In this document: in pieces, positions 27,123 through 35,312 of the stretch
Layout: the number at the start of each line of letters is the position of its first letter
Position numbering within the stretch: position 1 is the first letter of the stretch
NCBI GenBank assembly: GCA_023396415.1
Contig: JAEWWJ010000060.1
Location: forward strand, 1-64,000
DNA from: Bacteroidota bacterium
Lineage (GTDB): Bacteria > Bacteroidota > Bacteroidia > Bacteroidales > F082
Length of the DNA: 64,000 bases
Direction: 5' to 3'
Notes under the pieces: model-generated
What the model saw: the letters and a program-made list of their open reading frames with translations, nothing else
What the model was told of the DNA's origin: nothing
Database searches by the model: none
Position numbers and translations under genes: made by a program

Positions 27123-28050
27123 CGTGCAGGGTGTTTTGTTGCTCCATGAGCAGGATGAAGCAATCTTCAATGGAAGGCATCACGGTTTCGATGCTGAGGT
27201 TTTGATGGTTTTTTGACATCAAAAAAGCTTCCAACGCTTTGTGATCGCTCTCGCTTTTATTGCCAACACAATGCACTGTGTCGCCAAAGCGATAAGCAGT
27301 TAAGGTTTGCGGGTGTTGCTGAAGGTCGTTCAGCAGTGGGTACATTCGATTGCTTTTTACCGCCAACAAAGGGTGGCCAAAGGCATGGATGATGCTTTGG
27401 GGGCGATCCAATTTTAATAATTTTCCGTTTTGCATCAAGCCTACCCGGTCGCAGAGCGATGCTTCATCCATATAAGGTGTTGAAACCACGATGGTAATGC
27501 CCGATGTTTTAAGTTTTTGAAGCATCAGCCAAAATTCGTGCCGCGAAACAGCATCTACACCTGTGGTGGGCTCATCGAGAAAAAGTACTTTAGGACGGTG
27601 AATCAGTGCGCAGGAAAGGGCGAGTTTTTGTTTCATTCCGCCTGAAAGCTTGCCGGCCGGCCGGTTTTTAAAAGGCTCAATTTGTGCATAAACTTCTTTG
27701 ATGAGGTCGTAGTTTTCCTCAATGGTAGTGCCGTGAACTCCAGCAAAAAAGCTGAGATTTTCTTGAACGGTAAGATCTTGGTAAAGCGAAAAACGCCCGG
27801 GCATATAGCCGATACTTTTACGAATTTTCTTGTAATCTTTCACCGTGTCGAGGCCCAAAACACTTACTGAGCCTTTATCGGGAAGCATCAAGCTGGTCAT
27901 GATACGAAAAAGTGTGGTTTTACCGGCGCCGTCGGGACCGATAAAACCAAACAATTCACCTTCTTGTATATCCACCTGAACATCCATCAGGGCTGTAACT
28001 TCAGCGTAACTTTTGTGTAAATGCTGAATTTGGATGGCAGGAGTTTTCAA
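27112..28050 (-). CDS. ABC exporter ATPase (YbhF first-half type)
   Basis: ATP-binding subunit of 312 residues. Walker A is GPDGAGKTT (the D is typical of YbhF first halves), the signature is LSGGMKQK, Walker B VLFLDEPTTGVDA, and STPYMDEASLCD carries a non-histidine residue where the H-loop His is expected. A C-terminal extension of about 90 residues ends in the VMPSIEDCFI-type tail of this family. With the degenerate signature of the partner, the heterodimer probably has one strong and one weak ATP site. Confidence 0.92.
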   Translation of the reverse strand: MKTPAIQIQHLHKSYAEVTALMDVQVDIQEGELFGFIGPDGAGKTTLFRIMTSLMLPDKGSVSVLGLDTVKDYKKIRKSIGYMPGRFSLYQDLTVQENLSFFAGVHGTTIEENYDLIKEVYAQIEPFKNRPAGKLSGGMKQKLALSCALIHRPKVLFLDEPTTGVDAVSRHEFWLMLQKLKTSGITIVVSTPYMDEASLCDRVGLMQNGKLLKLDRPQSIIHAFGHPLLAVKSNRMYPLLNDLQQHPQTLTAYRFGDTVHCVGNKSESDHKALEAFLMSKNHQNLSIETVMPSIEDCFILLMEQQNTLHDGN

Positions 28051-28057
28051 AATGAGG

Positions 28058-28510
28058 TTATTTTACGCGCGTCCAGTATGTGGTTTTCCCCAGCAAAGCC
28101 ACGCCAACGTATCCCCTGATTTTGAGAACATCTTTTTTATCGAACATCATATAGCTGCTGTATGTTTTCCCGCTTTTAGGATCGTAAATTTCGCCACCTG
28201 ACCATTCTTTTGATCCGTCAAAGCTAAAGCCTGTCAGTATTTCCAGACCTAAGGTTGGACGGGTTTTCAACGCCGCATCGGGATTGTTTTTATCCACTTT
28301 TGGCTTGCCTGTTTCAGCATCAATGGGTTCTTTTATCCAAACGATTTTACCATAAATTTTGCCGTTGCGCTTGAACATTTCCACATGGGCATCTTTGTCC
28401 TCGTTCAGCCAAACGCCCAAAACATCATCGGCTTTGTTTTGAGAAAATAGTTGTGAGGCGGGCATGGCCATCATCAGGCCCAGGAGTAGAATCAAAGTTT
28501 TCACTTTCAT
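28058..28510 (-). CDS. DUF2147-family exported protein
   Basis: A 150-residue protein with signal peptide (cleavage near QLFSQ) and a DUF2147 beta domain: GVWLNEDKDAHVEMFK at the start, then GKIYGKIVWIKEP, DPKSGKTYSS and the closing GYVGVALLGKTTYWTR. Such proteins are small lipocalin-like periplasmic or surface proteins of unknown role. Its place between the HlyD gene and the ATPase genes of an export operon is unusual and suggests a link to the exported compound. Confidence 0.9.
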   Translation of the reverse strand: MKVKTLILLLGLMMAMPASQLFSQNKADDVLGVWLNEDKDAHVEMFKRNGKIYGKIVWIKEPIDAETGKPKVDKNNPDAALKTRPTLGLEILTGFSFDGSKEWSGGEIYDPKSGKTYSSYMMFDKKDVLKIRGYVGVALLGKTTYWTRVK

Positions 28511-28527
28511 TGTTTTTTAGGATTTAG

Positions 28528-29424
28528 TTAATAATTAATTCTGATTTCGCCGGGCATTCCTATTTTTAAACTTCCGTCATTTTTTACTCTGACTTTTAGC
28601 GCATAAACCAAGTCAACCCGTTCGTCTTTTGTCTGTATGGTTTTCGGGGTAAATTCGGCCGTTGAAGCCATCCAACTTACCGTTCCTGTCATTACTTTAT
28701 TTTCTTTTTTCGACTTGTCAACTATCACATGTACTTCTTGTCCGATTTTAAAATCAACCAACCTGTTTCCGCTGATGTAAGCCTTTATTTCGAGAGTGTT
28801 CAGATCGGCAATTTTAAACAATGGCTTGCCAAATGTAACTACTTCTCCCGATTCGGCAAACTTTGTTAACACAATTCCACTCATGGGACTGGTGATATAA
28901 CAGTTTTTAATCTGTTCGTTGATCTGTTCTACCTGTCTCAAAATCACTTCGGCCTCTGCTGTGATGCTCTGAATTTGTGTTGTTGTAGCTTTCATTTGGT
29001 ATTCGGCCAGGCGGTAAGCACCTTCAATGTCGTCGCGTTGTTTTTCGGTGGCAGCTCCTGAAGTCAGTAGTTGGCGAATGCGGTCGCGGTCAACACCGAG
29101 GTTCGTCAGTTGTTGCTGTTGTACCCTGGCTTGTGCATCAACGGTTGCTATCCGCGAAAGCACTGCTTGATGCTGACTTACTGCTTGTTGACGTTTCAGA
29201 TGCAGGTCGAAAGTGTCCACAATTCCGTAAACTTTGTCTTGAAGCAAAAGTTGTCCTTCTTCCACGTTTAATTCCAGTAAACGGCCATTGCCAAGTGAGG
29301 ATACTGTAACCTGAATGGCTTCAAAGTTGCCATACGCATCGGCTTTTTCTTCGCCATTACGACAGGAAACAAAGCCCAAAACAAAAACTATCAGGCTGAT
29401 TTGTAGTATTTTATGGTTATTCAT
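28528..29424 (-). CDS. HlyD-family membrane fusion lipoprotein (periplasmic adaptor)
   Basis: Adaptor of 298 residues linking inner-membrane permeases to TolC. It has a lipobox (GFVSC), the lipoyl half-motif GRLLELNVEEGQLL near residue 50, a long coiled-coil hairpin (about 75-170, rich in Gln, Arg and Ala) and a second half-motif with TSPMSGIVLTKFAESGEVV. The lipid anchor replaces the transmembrane anchor found in many homologues. It overlaps the TolC-family gene by 8 bases, supporting one operon. Confidence 0.92.
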   Translation of the reverse strand: MNNHKILQISLIVFVLGFVSCRNGEEKADAYGNFEAIQVTVSSLGNGRLLELNVEEGQLLLQDKVYGIVDTFDLHLKRQQAVSQHQAVLSRIATVDAQARVQQQQLTNLGVDRDRIRQLLTSGAATEKQRDDIEGAYRLAEYQMKATTTQIQSITAEAEVILRQVEQINEQIKNCYITSPMSGIVLTKFAESGEVVTFGKPLFKIADLNTLEIKAYISGNRLVDFKIGQEVHVIVDKSKKENKVMTGTVSWMASTAEFTPKTIQTKDERVDLVYALKVRVKNDGSLKIGMPGEIRINY

Positions 29425-30706
29425 TGAAATTAATTTTTCCGGTTATAAACATGAGTTCTGTCATCGCGTTGAGGAGTTTAATTTTGTTGGTTTCGTGTTG
29501 AAGCATCGTCATTCTTAGTTTTTCCATCTCCTGAAGAAAGGTGGCCGATGTGAGGATACCGGCTTGGAGTGCAGCACGTTGGCTCACTGTGATAGCCTCT
29601 TGCAGTTGAACAATGGCGCTATCGTTGGATAAAATCTCCTTCAGTTTTTGTATTTCAGCTGTTTTGGCATCATAGGCAGCTAGTTGGTTCATCTCGAAGG
29701 ATTGTTTGTTTTTTTCGATAGTAGAGGCTGAAATCTGCCAGATGTTTTGCTCTCTTTGGTTGGTTTTCCAATCCCACAATTTGTAGTTGAAACGTAGTCC
29801 AACCATATAATAATCACTGAATTGATCATCAAGCATGTTGTAACCCGGTCGTCCATAGCCTGCTTGTGCAAAAGCCAGAATGTTGGGTTTTCGCTTGGCT
29901 TGGATAAGCTTTTGCTGCAAACCGCTTTTTTCAATTTGGAGGTTCAGCCCAATCCATTCAGGTCTTTGATTGGTTAAACTGCTTTCCTGGCTTGCAATGA
30001 AAGGACTGCTGAGGCTATCGAAGGGTTGAATTTGAATGCCTGAATAAACATTCAAAAAAGCCAAAGTGGCTTCGAGAGCCGCCTCTGCCTCTAACTTTTG
30101 CGACGTATTACGCAACAGCTCGACCTGTAATTGCTGAACGCCTGAAGCTAAAACAATGCCGTTTTCAGCTGCTGACTCCAATTCGTGGGCTGTGGCGGAA
30201 AGGCTTTGCTGTAGGGATTGAAAAACCCTGATCTGCTGCTTGAGAAGTAAAGCCCTGAAGTATAGTTTGGTAACCGATTCTTTGAAGACGTTTTCAAGGG
30301 TTTCTAATTCGGTAATTTTGATTTTGTATTGCTGTGCCTCAATGGATTTGTTTTGTTTGATTTGTCCGCCATCATAAACGATTTGGGTGATGTCGAGGTT
30401 GATTTTATACCAATCTTTGGCCAACTCGGGCGGACTAAAACCGGGCACGGAAATGCCGAGCTGCGTAACATCGGATTGAACGCTCATCTGTCCGTTGAGG
30501 CTGATTCCGGGCAACAAAGCAGCATTCAATTGCTGCCGGCTAAGCTGATGCGCGCGATCAAAATCCTGATGCTGTTGTGAAATAGGATAGCGTGCCATGG
30601 CGCTGTCAACAACCTGTTTAAGATGGATAATTTTTTGGCTCGATTGCGCTTGTAAAAGCACCGAAAGCACTACGAAGAGGGCGGTAAGCTGAAGCTTTTT
30701 CATCAT
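29417..30706 (-). CDS. TolC-family outer-membrane efflux protein
   Basis: Outer-membrane channel of 429 residues: signal peptide cleaved near LLQAQ, then two repeats of the long alpha-helical OEP domain with Gln- and Leu-rich amphipathic helices and a short beta segment between (GRPGYNMLDDQFSDYYMVGL). Three such subunits are expected to form the exit duct for the adjacent HlyD and ABC-2 pump. It directly follows the tetR gene. Confidence 0.93.
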   Translation of the reverse strand: MMKKLQLTALFVVLSVLLQAQSSQKIIHLKQVVDSAMARYPISQQHQDFDRAHQLSRQQLNAALLPGISLNGQMSVQSDVTQLGISVPGFSPPELAKDWYKINLDITQIVYDGGQIKQNKSIEAQQYKIKITELETLENVFKESVTKLYFRALLLKQQIRVFQSLQQSLSATAHELESAAENGIVLASGVQQLQVELLRNTSQKLEAEAALEATLAFLNVYSGIQIQPFDSLSSPFIASQESSLTNQRPEWIGLNLQIEKSGLQQKLIQAKRKPNILAFAQAGYGRPGYNMLDDQFSDYYMVGLRFNYKLWDWKTNQREQNIWQISASTIEKNKQSFEMNQLAAYDAKTAEIQKLKEILSNDSAIVQLQEAITVSQRAALQAGILTSATFLQEMEKLRMTMLQHETNKIKLLNAMTELMFITGKINFNE

Positions 30707-31312
30707 TTATAAGGCTTTTTTGAATCCAATTCCATTGAGTACAAAATCTGCGAGTTGTTGCTTTCGCTCGGAAAGAAAAAGTTGGTAAGCGGCTTCGTCT
30801 TTGTTAAAAAAAATACCTTTCACAAGTGACTGGGCAAGATATGGAAACACGATAAGCCCAATCAGGTTGATGATGAGCTGTTCGGCGGCAATGGGTTGGA
30901 TTGTTTTTTTATCTACTTCTTTTTGAATCATTTGCCGAATGGAATCAATGGGAATTTCTTGTTTTCCAATCAAAGCTACAAAACGTTTTGGGTCACGATT
31001 CAACTCTTGAATAACGAATCGGGGGAAAAATGGAAGTTCATCGAGAAGGTTTACATAGCCTGTAATAAAAAGTTGAATAAAGGCTTGAAAGTCAGGATCG
31101 GGATGAAGGACGTTGGAAAACGTCGGCTTGATTTTTTGAAATACCTCAGTAAAAATCTGCTCAAACAACTTTTCTTTGGTACGAAAATAATAATGAAGCA
31201 ACGCTTTATTGATGCCTGCTTCATTTGCAATTTCCTGCATTCTTGCACCCTCGAAGCCTTTTTCGATAAATACCTTCCGCGCGGCAACTAAAATTTGCTC
31301 TTCTGTGGTCAT
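30707..31312 (-). CDS. TetR-family transcriptional regulator of the export operon
   Basis: DNA-binding repressor of 201 residues. The N-terminal HTH reads ILVAARKVFIEKGFEGARM and then EIANEAGINKALLHYYF, a textbook TetR domain. The C-terminal ligand domain is helical and typical of the CecR/YbiH-like group that controls ybhGFSR-type pumps. It is the first gene of the operon, one base from tolC, and an 18-base palindrome sits 16 bases upstream, so autorepression of the whole operon is likely. Confidence 0.93.
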   Translation of the reverse strand: MTTEEQILVAARKVFIEKGFEGARMQEIANEAGINKALLHYYFRTKEKLFEQIFTEVFQKIKPTFSNVLHPDPDFQAFIQLFITGYVNLLDELPFFPRFVIQELNRDPKRFVALIGKQEIPIDSIRQMIQKEVDKKTIQPIAAEQLIINLIGLIVFPYLAQSLVKGIFFNKDEAAYQLFLSERKQQLADFVLNGIGFKKAL

Positions 31313-31328
31313 GGGATTAATTCAGTAG

Positions 31329-31346
31329 TTTAACTAAATAGTTAAA
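31329..31346. promoter_or_regulatory. Palindromic operator in front of tetR
   Basis: TTTAACTA-AA-TAGTTAAA is a perfect inverted repeat with 8-base arms and a 2-base centre, placed 16 bases before the tetR ATG where the promoter or leader should be. Size and position fit a TetR dimer site. Confidence 0.75.
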
Positions 31347-31465
31347 TCATTTGGCTAAATTACAACAATATTGAAAGATGTCAAGCATTTTCTTAATTTT
31401 GCTGAATGTTTCAATTTGTTAAAGGTTTAATTATTCATCAGATTTTCAGCTAATTATTCATTCAC

Positions 31466-31876
31466 ATGAGGAGAGCAACAATTTTATTCGCCAGTCTGCT
31501 AACACTATCGGCAGTTATCTTTTCCGGCTGCGGTAATGGCAGCAAAAACAAACTCATCGGACGTTGGAAGGTTTCCGATGTGCAAACACAATTCGACGAA
31601 ACTAAGGTGAATCCTTCAACCTTACAGCAAGTGGCCGAACTCGAAAAACAAACGATTTTGAATTTTGTCAACGACAGCACGCTTGTCATTATGATGGGCG
31701 AGAAAAATTTCGATGCTTTTTATAGTTTCGATGCTGCCACCGGAAAAATATTTTACAGCTTCGATGGTAAAGGTATCAATATGACTGACTTAGGCGTTTA
31801 CAGCAATTCCACTATTGTTTCCAATTCTGAAACTCCGGTAGGAACTATCACTGTAACTTACTCCTTGTCCAAATAG
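31466..31876 (+). CDS. Lipocalin-like lipoprotein
   Basis: A 136-residue lipoprotein with lipobox FSGC. The mature part begins KLIGRWKVSDVQ, the usual first strand of lipocalin-like (DUF4923/DUF5004-type) domains in Bacteroidota, and continues as an eight-strand barrel to the end. Such proteins may bind small hydrophobic ligands. It is divergent from the tetR operon and followed by a hairpin terminator. Confidence 0.8.
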   Translation: MRRATILFASLLTLSAVIFSGCGNGSKNKLIGRWKVSDVQTQFDETKVNPSTLQQVAELEKQTILNFVNDSTLVIMMGEKNFDAFYSFDAATGKIFYSFDGKGINMTDLGVYSNSTIVSNSETPVGTITVTYSLSK

Positions 31877-31894
31877 AAAAATTTGAATCATTTC

Positions 31895-31936
31895 CAAACA
31901 GCCCAATGGCATTTTTGTCGTTGGGCTGTTTGCTTT
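31895..31936. terminator. Intrinsic terminator
   Basis: Perfect 12-bp stem CAAACAGCCCAA/TTGGGCTGTTTG with a 14-base loop and a T-rich tail, between the convergent lipocalin-like and DUF4837 genes. Confidence 0.75.
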
Positions 31937-31990
31937 TAGATAGATCGTTCAAGGGCACAACTCGCTACTTGAAAAGTGTATCAAACTATT

Positions 31991-32986
31991 TTATTCTGCT
32001 TTTGGAAACTCAAGGCTAAACAGCAGTGCTTCCAACTGCCTCAGGTGATCTCTTTTGTCTTTGTTGGGCGCGTAAACATAACCTTCAACAGTAAGCAGTT
32101 TTTGGTTGTTGGGGTTTACAAACGTATAGGATAAAAATGGCCCGGCCATAAAATCGCCCACCAAATTCCACATTCCACGGGTTTCAACAGCAAAATCTGT
32201 TAAGTATTCTGTTGTTTTGGTCATCATCGGCGGAATAAATTCTTTATCGGTAGTCATATAAGAACCTTCTACAGGGCCTGGGATGTATTGTTTCACCAAA
32301 GAATCCCTTAAAGCAACAATAGATTCAGATGCGAAAGCAATGGTATCAGTATAAGGCCGTTGATAAATAATGATTCCTTGACTGAAATCATTGGTTTCTT
32401 TGCGTAACCACATAAAATCACCTTCTTGCTTGGCAATATAAAAGCCTTCTGGAACGATTAGGTTAATGTCAAAAGCTTTGCGAATAGGCTCCATTACTTC
32501 AATTTTAGCCGTAGGCCTAAAGATATTGAGCAGCCGCTCACGTTCTGAGCGTTGAAACAAAAGCATGAATCCTTCTTTGTCTTTTTCAAATGCCTCCACC
32601 CAGGCCTTGGCATCGGCAGCCGTGATTTTAATCACCCGCTGTGGCTTGGCCCACAAGTTGTTTCTGGTTTCCACCAAAGCTTCTTCTTGATTTTTGTTGG
32701 TTTCAACAATCAATAAGTTGCGGTGTTTTTTAAACATATCCGAAAGCTTTTCCACATTGATATTGGTCACCTTAAAACAAGGTTCTTCTTGTGGAAGGCC
32801 ATATTGATCCTGTCCAAAAAAAGCTCGTATGGCGTTGCCTTCCTCACCATCCCATTGCGATTTGTTTTGTGTAACAACCAAAATTTCGGAGGTGGCGCCA
32901 ACCGAACGGGCGATGCGTTGCTCGGGTTCGTTGCACGAAACCACAAACAGCATCAAGACGAAAAGTATTGAATTGCGATTTTTCAT
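31991..32986 (-). CDS. DUF4837-family lipoprotein
   Basis: A 331-residue lipoprotein (lipobox FVVSC) with the features of DUF4837: an early SVGATSEILVVT segment, a conserved WDGEEG region, a long central EAFEKDKEGFMLLF helix and the late MWNLVGDFMAGPF motif. The family is confined to Bacteroidota and its role is unknown. The start at 32986 gives the signal peptide; the frame is open 14 codons further. It lies 92 bases downstream of the LysM transglycosylase gene on the same strand, so a peptidoglycan-related envelope role is possible. Confidence 0.88.
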   Translation of the reverse strand: MKNRNSILFVLMLFVVSCNEPEQRIARSVGATSEILVVTQNKSQWDGEEGNAIRAFFGQDQYGLPQEEPCFKVTNINVEKLSDMFKKHRNLLIVETNKNQEEALVETRNNLWAKPQRVIKITAADAKAWVEAFEKDKEGFMLLFQRSERERLLNIFRPTAKIEVMEPIRKAFDINLIVPEGFYIAKQEGDFMWLRKETNDFSQGIIIYQRPYTDTIAFASESIVALRDSLVKQYIPGPVEGSYMTTDKEFIPPMMTKTTEYLTDFAVETRGMWNLVGDFMAGPFLSYTFVNPNNQKLLTVEGYVYAPNKDKRDHLRQLEALLFSLEFPKAE

Positions 32987-33078
32987 AAGGCATTTCTTAT
33001 TAGAATGTATGAAATTGAAGATTAGCATCTTGCAGAATCAAGTTGAAAAAAGATCGCAAAAAATGACTGAACACGAAT

Positions 33079-34821
33079 TTACGAAACGACGGCAATTTTT
33101 ATTTTTTGTCCGATATGCAGCTTCGATTTGTTCGAGAGTTTGTTTAGTTTTTTGATTTGATCAACAGTAACGCCATCATATTTGCGAGCAATATCCCAAA
33201 GGGTATCGCCATTTTTAACGGTATAAATAATCACATTGTCTTTGCCATTTCCTGAATTGCTGACCACAGAGGCTTGTGAGGCAAGCTGTTCAACCGGATA
33301 AACACGCAGTTTTTGTCCGATTTGAAGGTTGGAATTTTTTAAATTGTTCCATTCTCTCAGGTCGGTAACACTGCATTTGTACTTTGAGGCAATAGCACTA
33401 AGGGTTTCGCCTTTGCTTACAATATGCGATGTGCTTTGGGTGCTGCGTGCAATGGGGGCTTCACCGGGTGTGTTGACGGGTGTTCCAGAGCTAAAAACAA
33501 CCAATTTTTGACCTACTTGTAAATTGGTGCCTCGGAGGTTGTTCCACGACTGTAATTGTTTTACCGAAACACGATACTTGCGAGAAATCAAACCGAGATT
33601 TTCGCCCCTTCTCACAACATGAACACTGCGGTCGCTTACTTTTTTTACCTCTGCTTGTAGGGTTTCTTTTTCAACGCCCTTTTTGGTTTTGTAGGCGTAC
33701 AAATTTTGCTCGTTGTTCAAAAAGTCGCCAATAAATTCCGAAGGAATACGGATTACATAGGGGTTTTCGGGCGAGGCTGGAACGATGCCGGCCTTGAACT
33801 GTGGATTAAAAAATCTAAGATCTTCTTTTGGCACTTTGATCATTTCATTCAATTGATCGAATGAAAGCAAGTCTTTCACCGAAACGGTATCGGTGCCAGT
33901 CAACATCTTGCCGGGATGCACCGGATAGATGTTATGCTCTGTGGCATAATTCATCACGTAGTTTACAGCAATAAAAGCGGGAACGTAGCCACGTGTTTCG
34001 CGGGGCAGATAAGGCCATATTGCCCAATAATCTTTGGCTCCACCGGCTCTGCGGATGGCCCGGTTTACATTGCCCGCGCCTGAGTTATAGGCTGCCAAAA
34101 CCAAAAACCAATCTTCGTAAATGTCATAAAGGTCGTTGAGATGCTGACAGGCGGCCTCTGTCGCTTTGTAAGGATCGAAGCGGTCATCAACCAATGAGGT
34201 TACTTTTAGGTTATAAACTTTCCCGGTTCCATACATAAATTGCCACAAACCTTTGGCGCCCATGTGCGAGCCCGCTGTGGGGTTTAAAGCCGATTCAACC
34301 ATGGCCAAGTACTTCATTTCTAAGGGTATATTGTAGCGGTCGAGCAGCTCTTCAAACATCGGAAAATAGACGTATGACAAACCCAGCATCCGGCTCGACA
34401 AGCCGCGTTTTCGAATAGCATATAAGTTGATAAAATCACGTACATGCTGGTTGTAAACCAAGGGAATAGTCGTTTCACGACCTATCTTTTCAATACGCGC
34501 GCGATAAACACTATCGTTGAAATCGGGAATTTCGGTGGGAGAATAGCCATAGCGATTCAAAATTACTGAGTCGAAAATGTGAAGGCTGTCATTAAAATAC
34601 CTGATTTGATACAAGCTGTCGAGCATCCTTACAATGGGTGAGTCTTCAAAAAATGTAAGACTTGATTGTTCTTCCAAAAAATCAGCCGAAACTTGATTGT
34701 TGGTATCTCCTGCCATTATTTCTAATGTATCGGAAAGCATCTCTTCAACTTCTGACTGTGCAAAAATACCGGTGGTAAACATTAGTAATAAACTAAAAGT
34801 CAGGAATTTAGTTTTAATCAT
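33079..34821 (-). CDS. MltD-like lytic transglycosylase with three LysM domains
   Basis: Periplasmic or outer-membrane-associated murein hydrolase of about 580 residues. After the signal peptide (ends GIFAQ) comes an SLT domain (about 145-300) with the catalytic Glu in VESALNP and the motifs GLWQFMYGT and AYNSGAGNV. Three LysM repeats follow, each starting with a VxxGExL-type strand (HVVRRGENLG, HIVSKGETLS, YTVKNGDTLW) and binding glycan strands. It cleaves the glycan backbone to 1,6-anhydromuropeptides. Confidence 0.94.
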   Translation of the reverse strand: MIKTKFLTFSLLLMFTTGIFAQSEVEEMLSDTLEIMAGDTNNQVSADFLEEQSSLTFFEDSPIVRMLDSLYQIRYFNDSLHIFDSVILNRYGYSPTEIPDFNDSVYRARIEKIGRETTIPLVYNQHVRDFINLYAIRKRGLSSRMLGLSYVYFPMFEELLDRYNIPLEMKYLAMVESALNPTAGSHMGAKGLWQFMYGTGKVYNLKVTSLVDDRFDPYKATEAACQHLNDLYDIYEDWFLVLAAYNSGAGNVNRAIRRAGGAKDYWAIWPYLPRETRGYVPAFIAVNYVMNYATEHNIYPVHPGKMLTGTDTVSVKDLLSFDQLNEMIKVPKEDLRFFNPQFKAGIVPASPENPYVIRIPSEFIGDFLNNEQNLYAYKTKKGVEKETLQAEVKKVSDRSVHVVRRGENLGLISRKYRVSVKQLQSWNNLRGTNLQVGQKLVVFSSGTPVNTPGEAPIARSTQSTSHIVSKGETLSAIASKYKCSVTDLREWNNLKNSNLQIGQKLRVYPVEQLASQASVVSNSGNGKDNVIIYTVKNGDTLWDIARKYDGVTVDQIKKLNKLSNKSKLHIGQKIKIAVVS

Positions 34822-35001
34822 ATTGAATATCAAGTTTGAAATGGTACAATAAATGTAAGTATTGTGCGCAACTATTGAACGTAGTTTGACTTTTGATGTT
34901 GTACTTTAAACAACAAAAATAAGCGTTTCAATAAAACAAAACATCAACAGTTGGCTTTTTTAGTGCCAACGATATCAGTTAAGAGATTTTAAATCAGACG
35001 T

Positions 35002-35196
35002 TTATTTTTTTTCTTTGTCATTGGGGTTTTTTTCATCTTCCACCCCGTTGATTCCGTCTTTAAACTCTTTTACACCTTTGCCGATGCCCTTCATCAGTTC
35101 GGGAATTTTCTTTCCGCCAAACAACAAAAGGATAACCAAAACGATGATAATAACCTGTGTAGGCCCTACAACACCGAGAAGAATGGATGTTAACAT
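35002..35196 (-). CDS. tatA: Sec-independent translocase subunit TatA
   Basis: A 64-residue protein with a short N-terminal membrane helix (QVIIIVLVILLLFG), the FGxxxxPEL hinge seen as FGGKKIPEL, an amphipathic helix (GIGKGVKEFKDGI) and a charged tail. It forms the channel part of the twin-arginine pathway for folded proteins. tatC is not in the window, as is usual in this phylum where tat genes are scattered. Confidence 0.95.
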   Translation of the reverse strand: MLTSILLGVVGPTQVIIIVLVILLLFGGKKIPELMKGIGKGVKEFKDGINGVEDEKNPNDKEKK

Positions 35197-35218
35197 TGCA
35201 ATTTAATTTTTGTTGCGG

Positions 35219-35226
35219 CAAATATA
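35219..35226 (-). promoter_or_regulatory. Bacteroidota -7 promoter element for tatA
   Basis: TATATTTG on the minus strand, 22 bases before the tatA start, divergent from the deiminase promoter. Confidence 0.5.
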
Positions 35227-35240
35227 CAACAAAAAATGAG

Positions 35241-35268
35241 TTGGGTTTATGGAGCTTTCATACCTTTG
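35241..35268 (+). promoter_or_regulatory. Promoter of the deiminase gene
   Basis: TTG at 35241 and TACCTTTG at 35261-35268, about 17 bases apart, with the start codon 44 bases downstream. Confidence 0.5.
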
Positions 35269-35312
35269 TCTGCCTATCTGCTGAATGATTTAAAATCAAA
35301 AAATGCCTAAAT

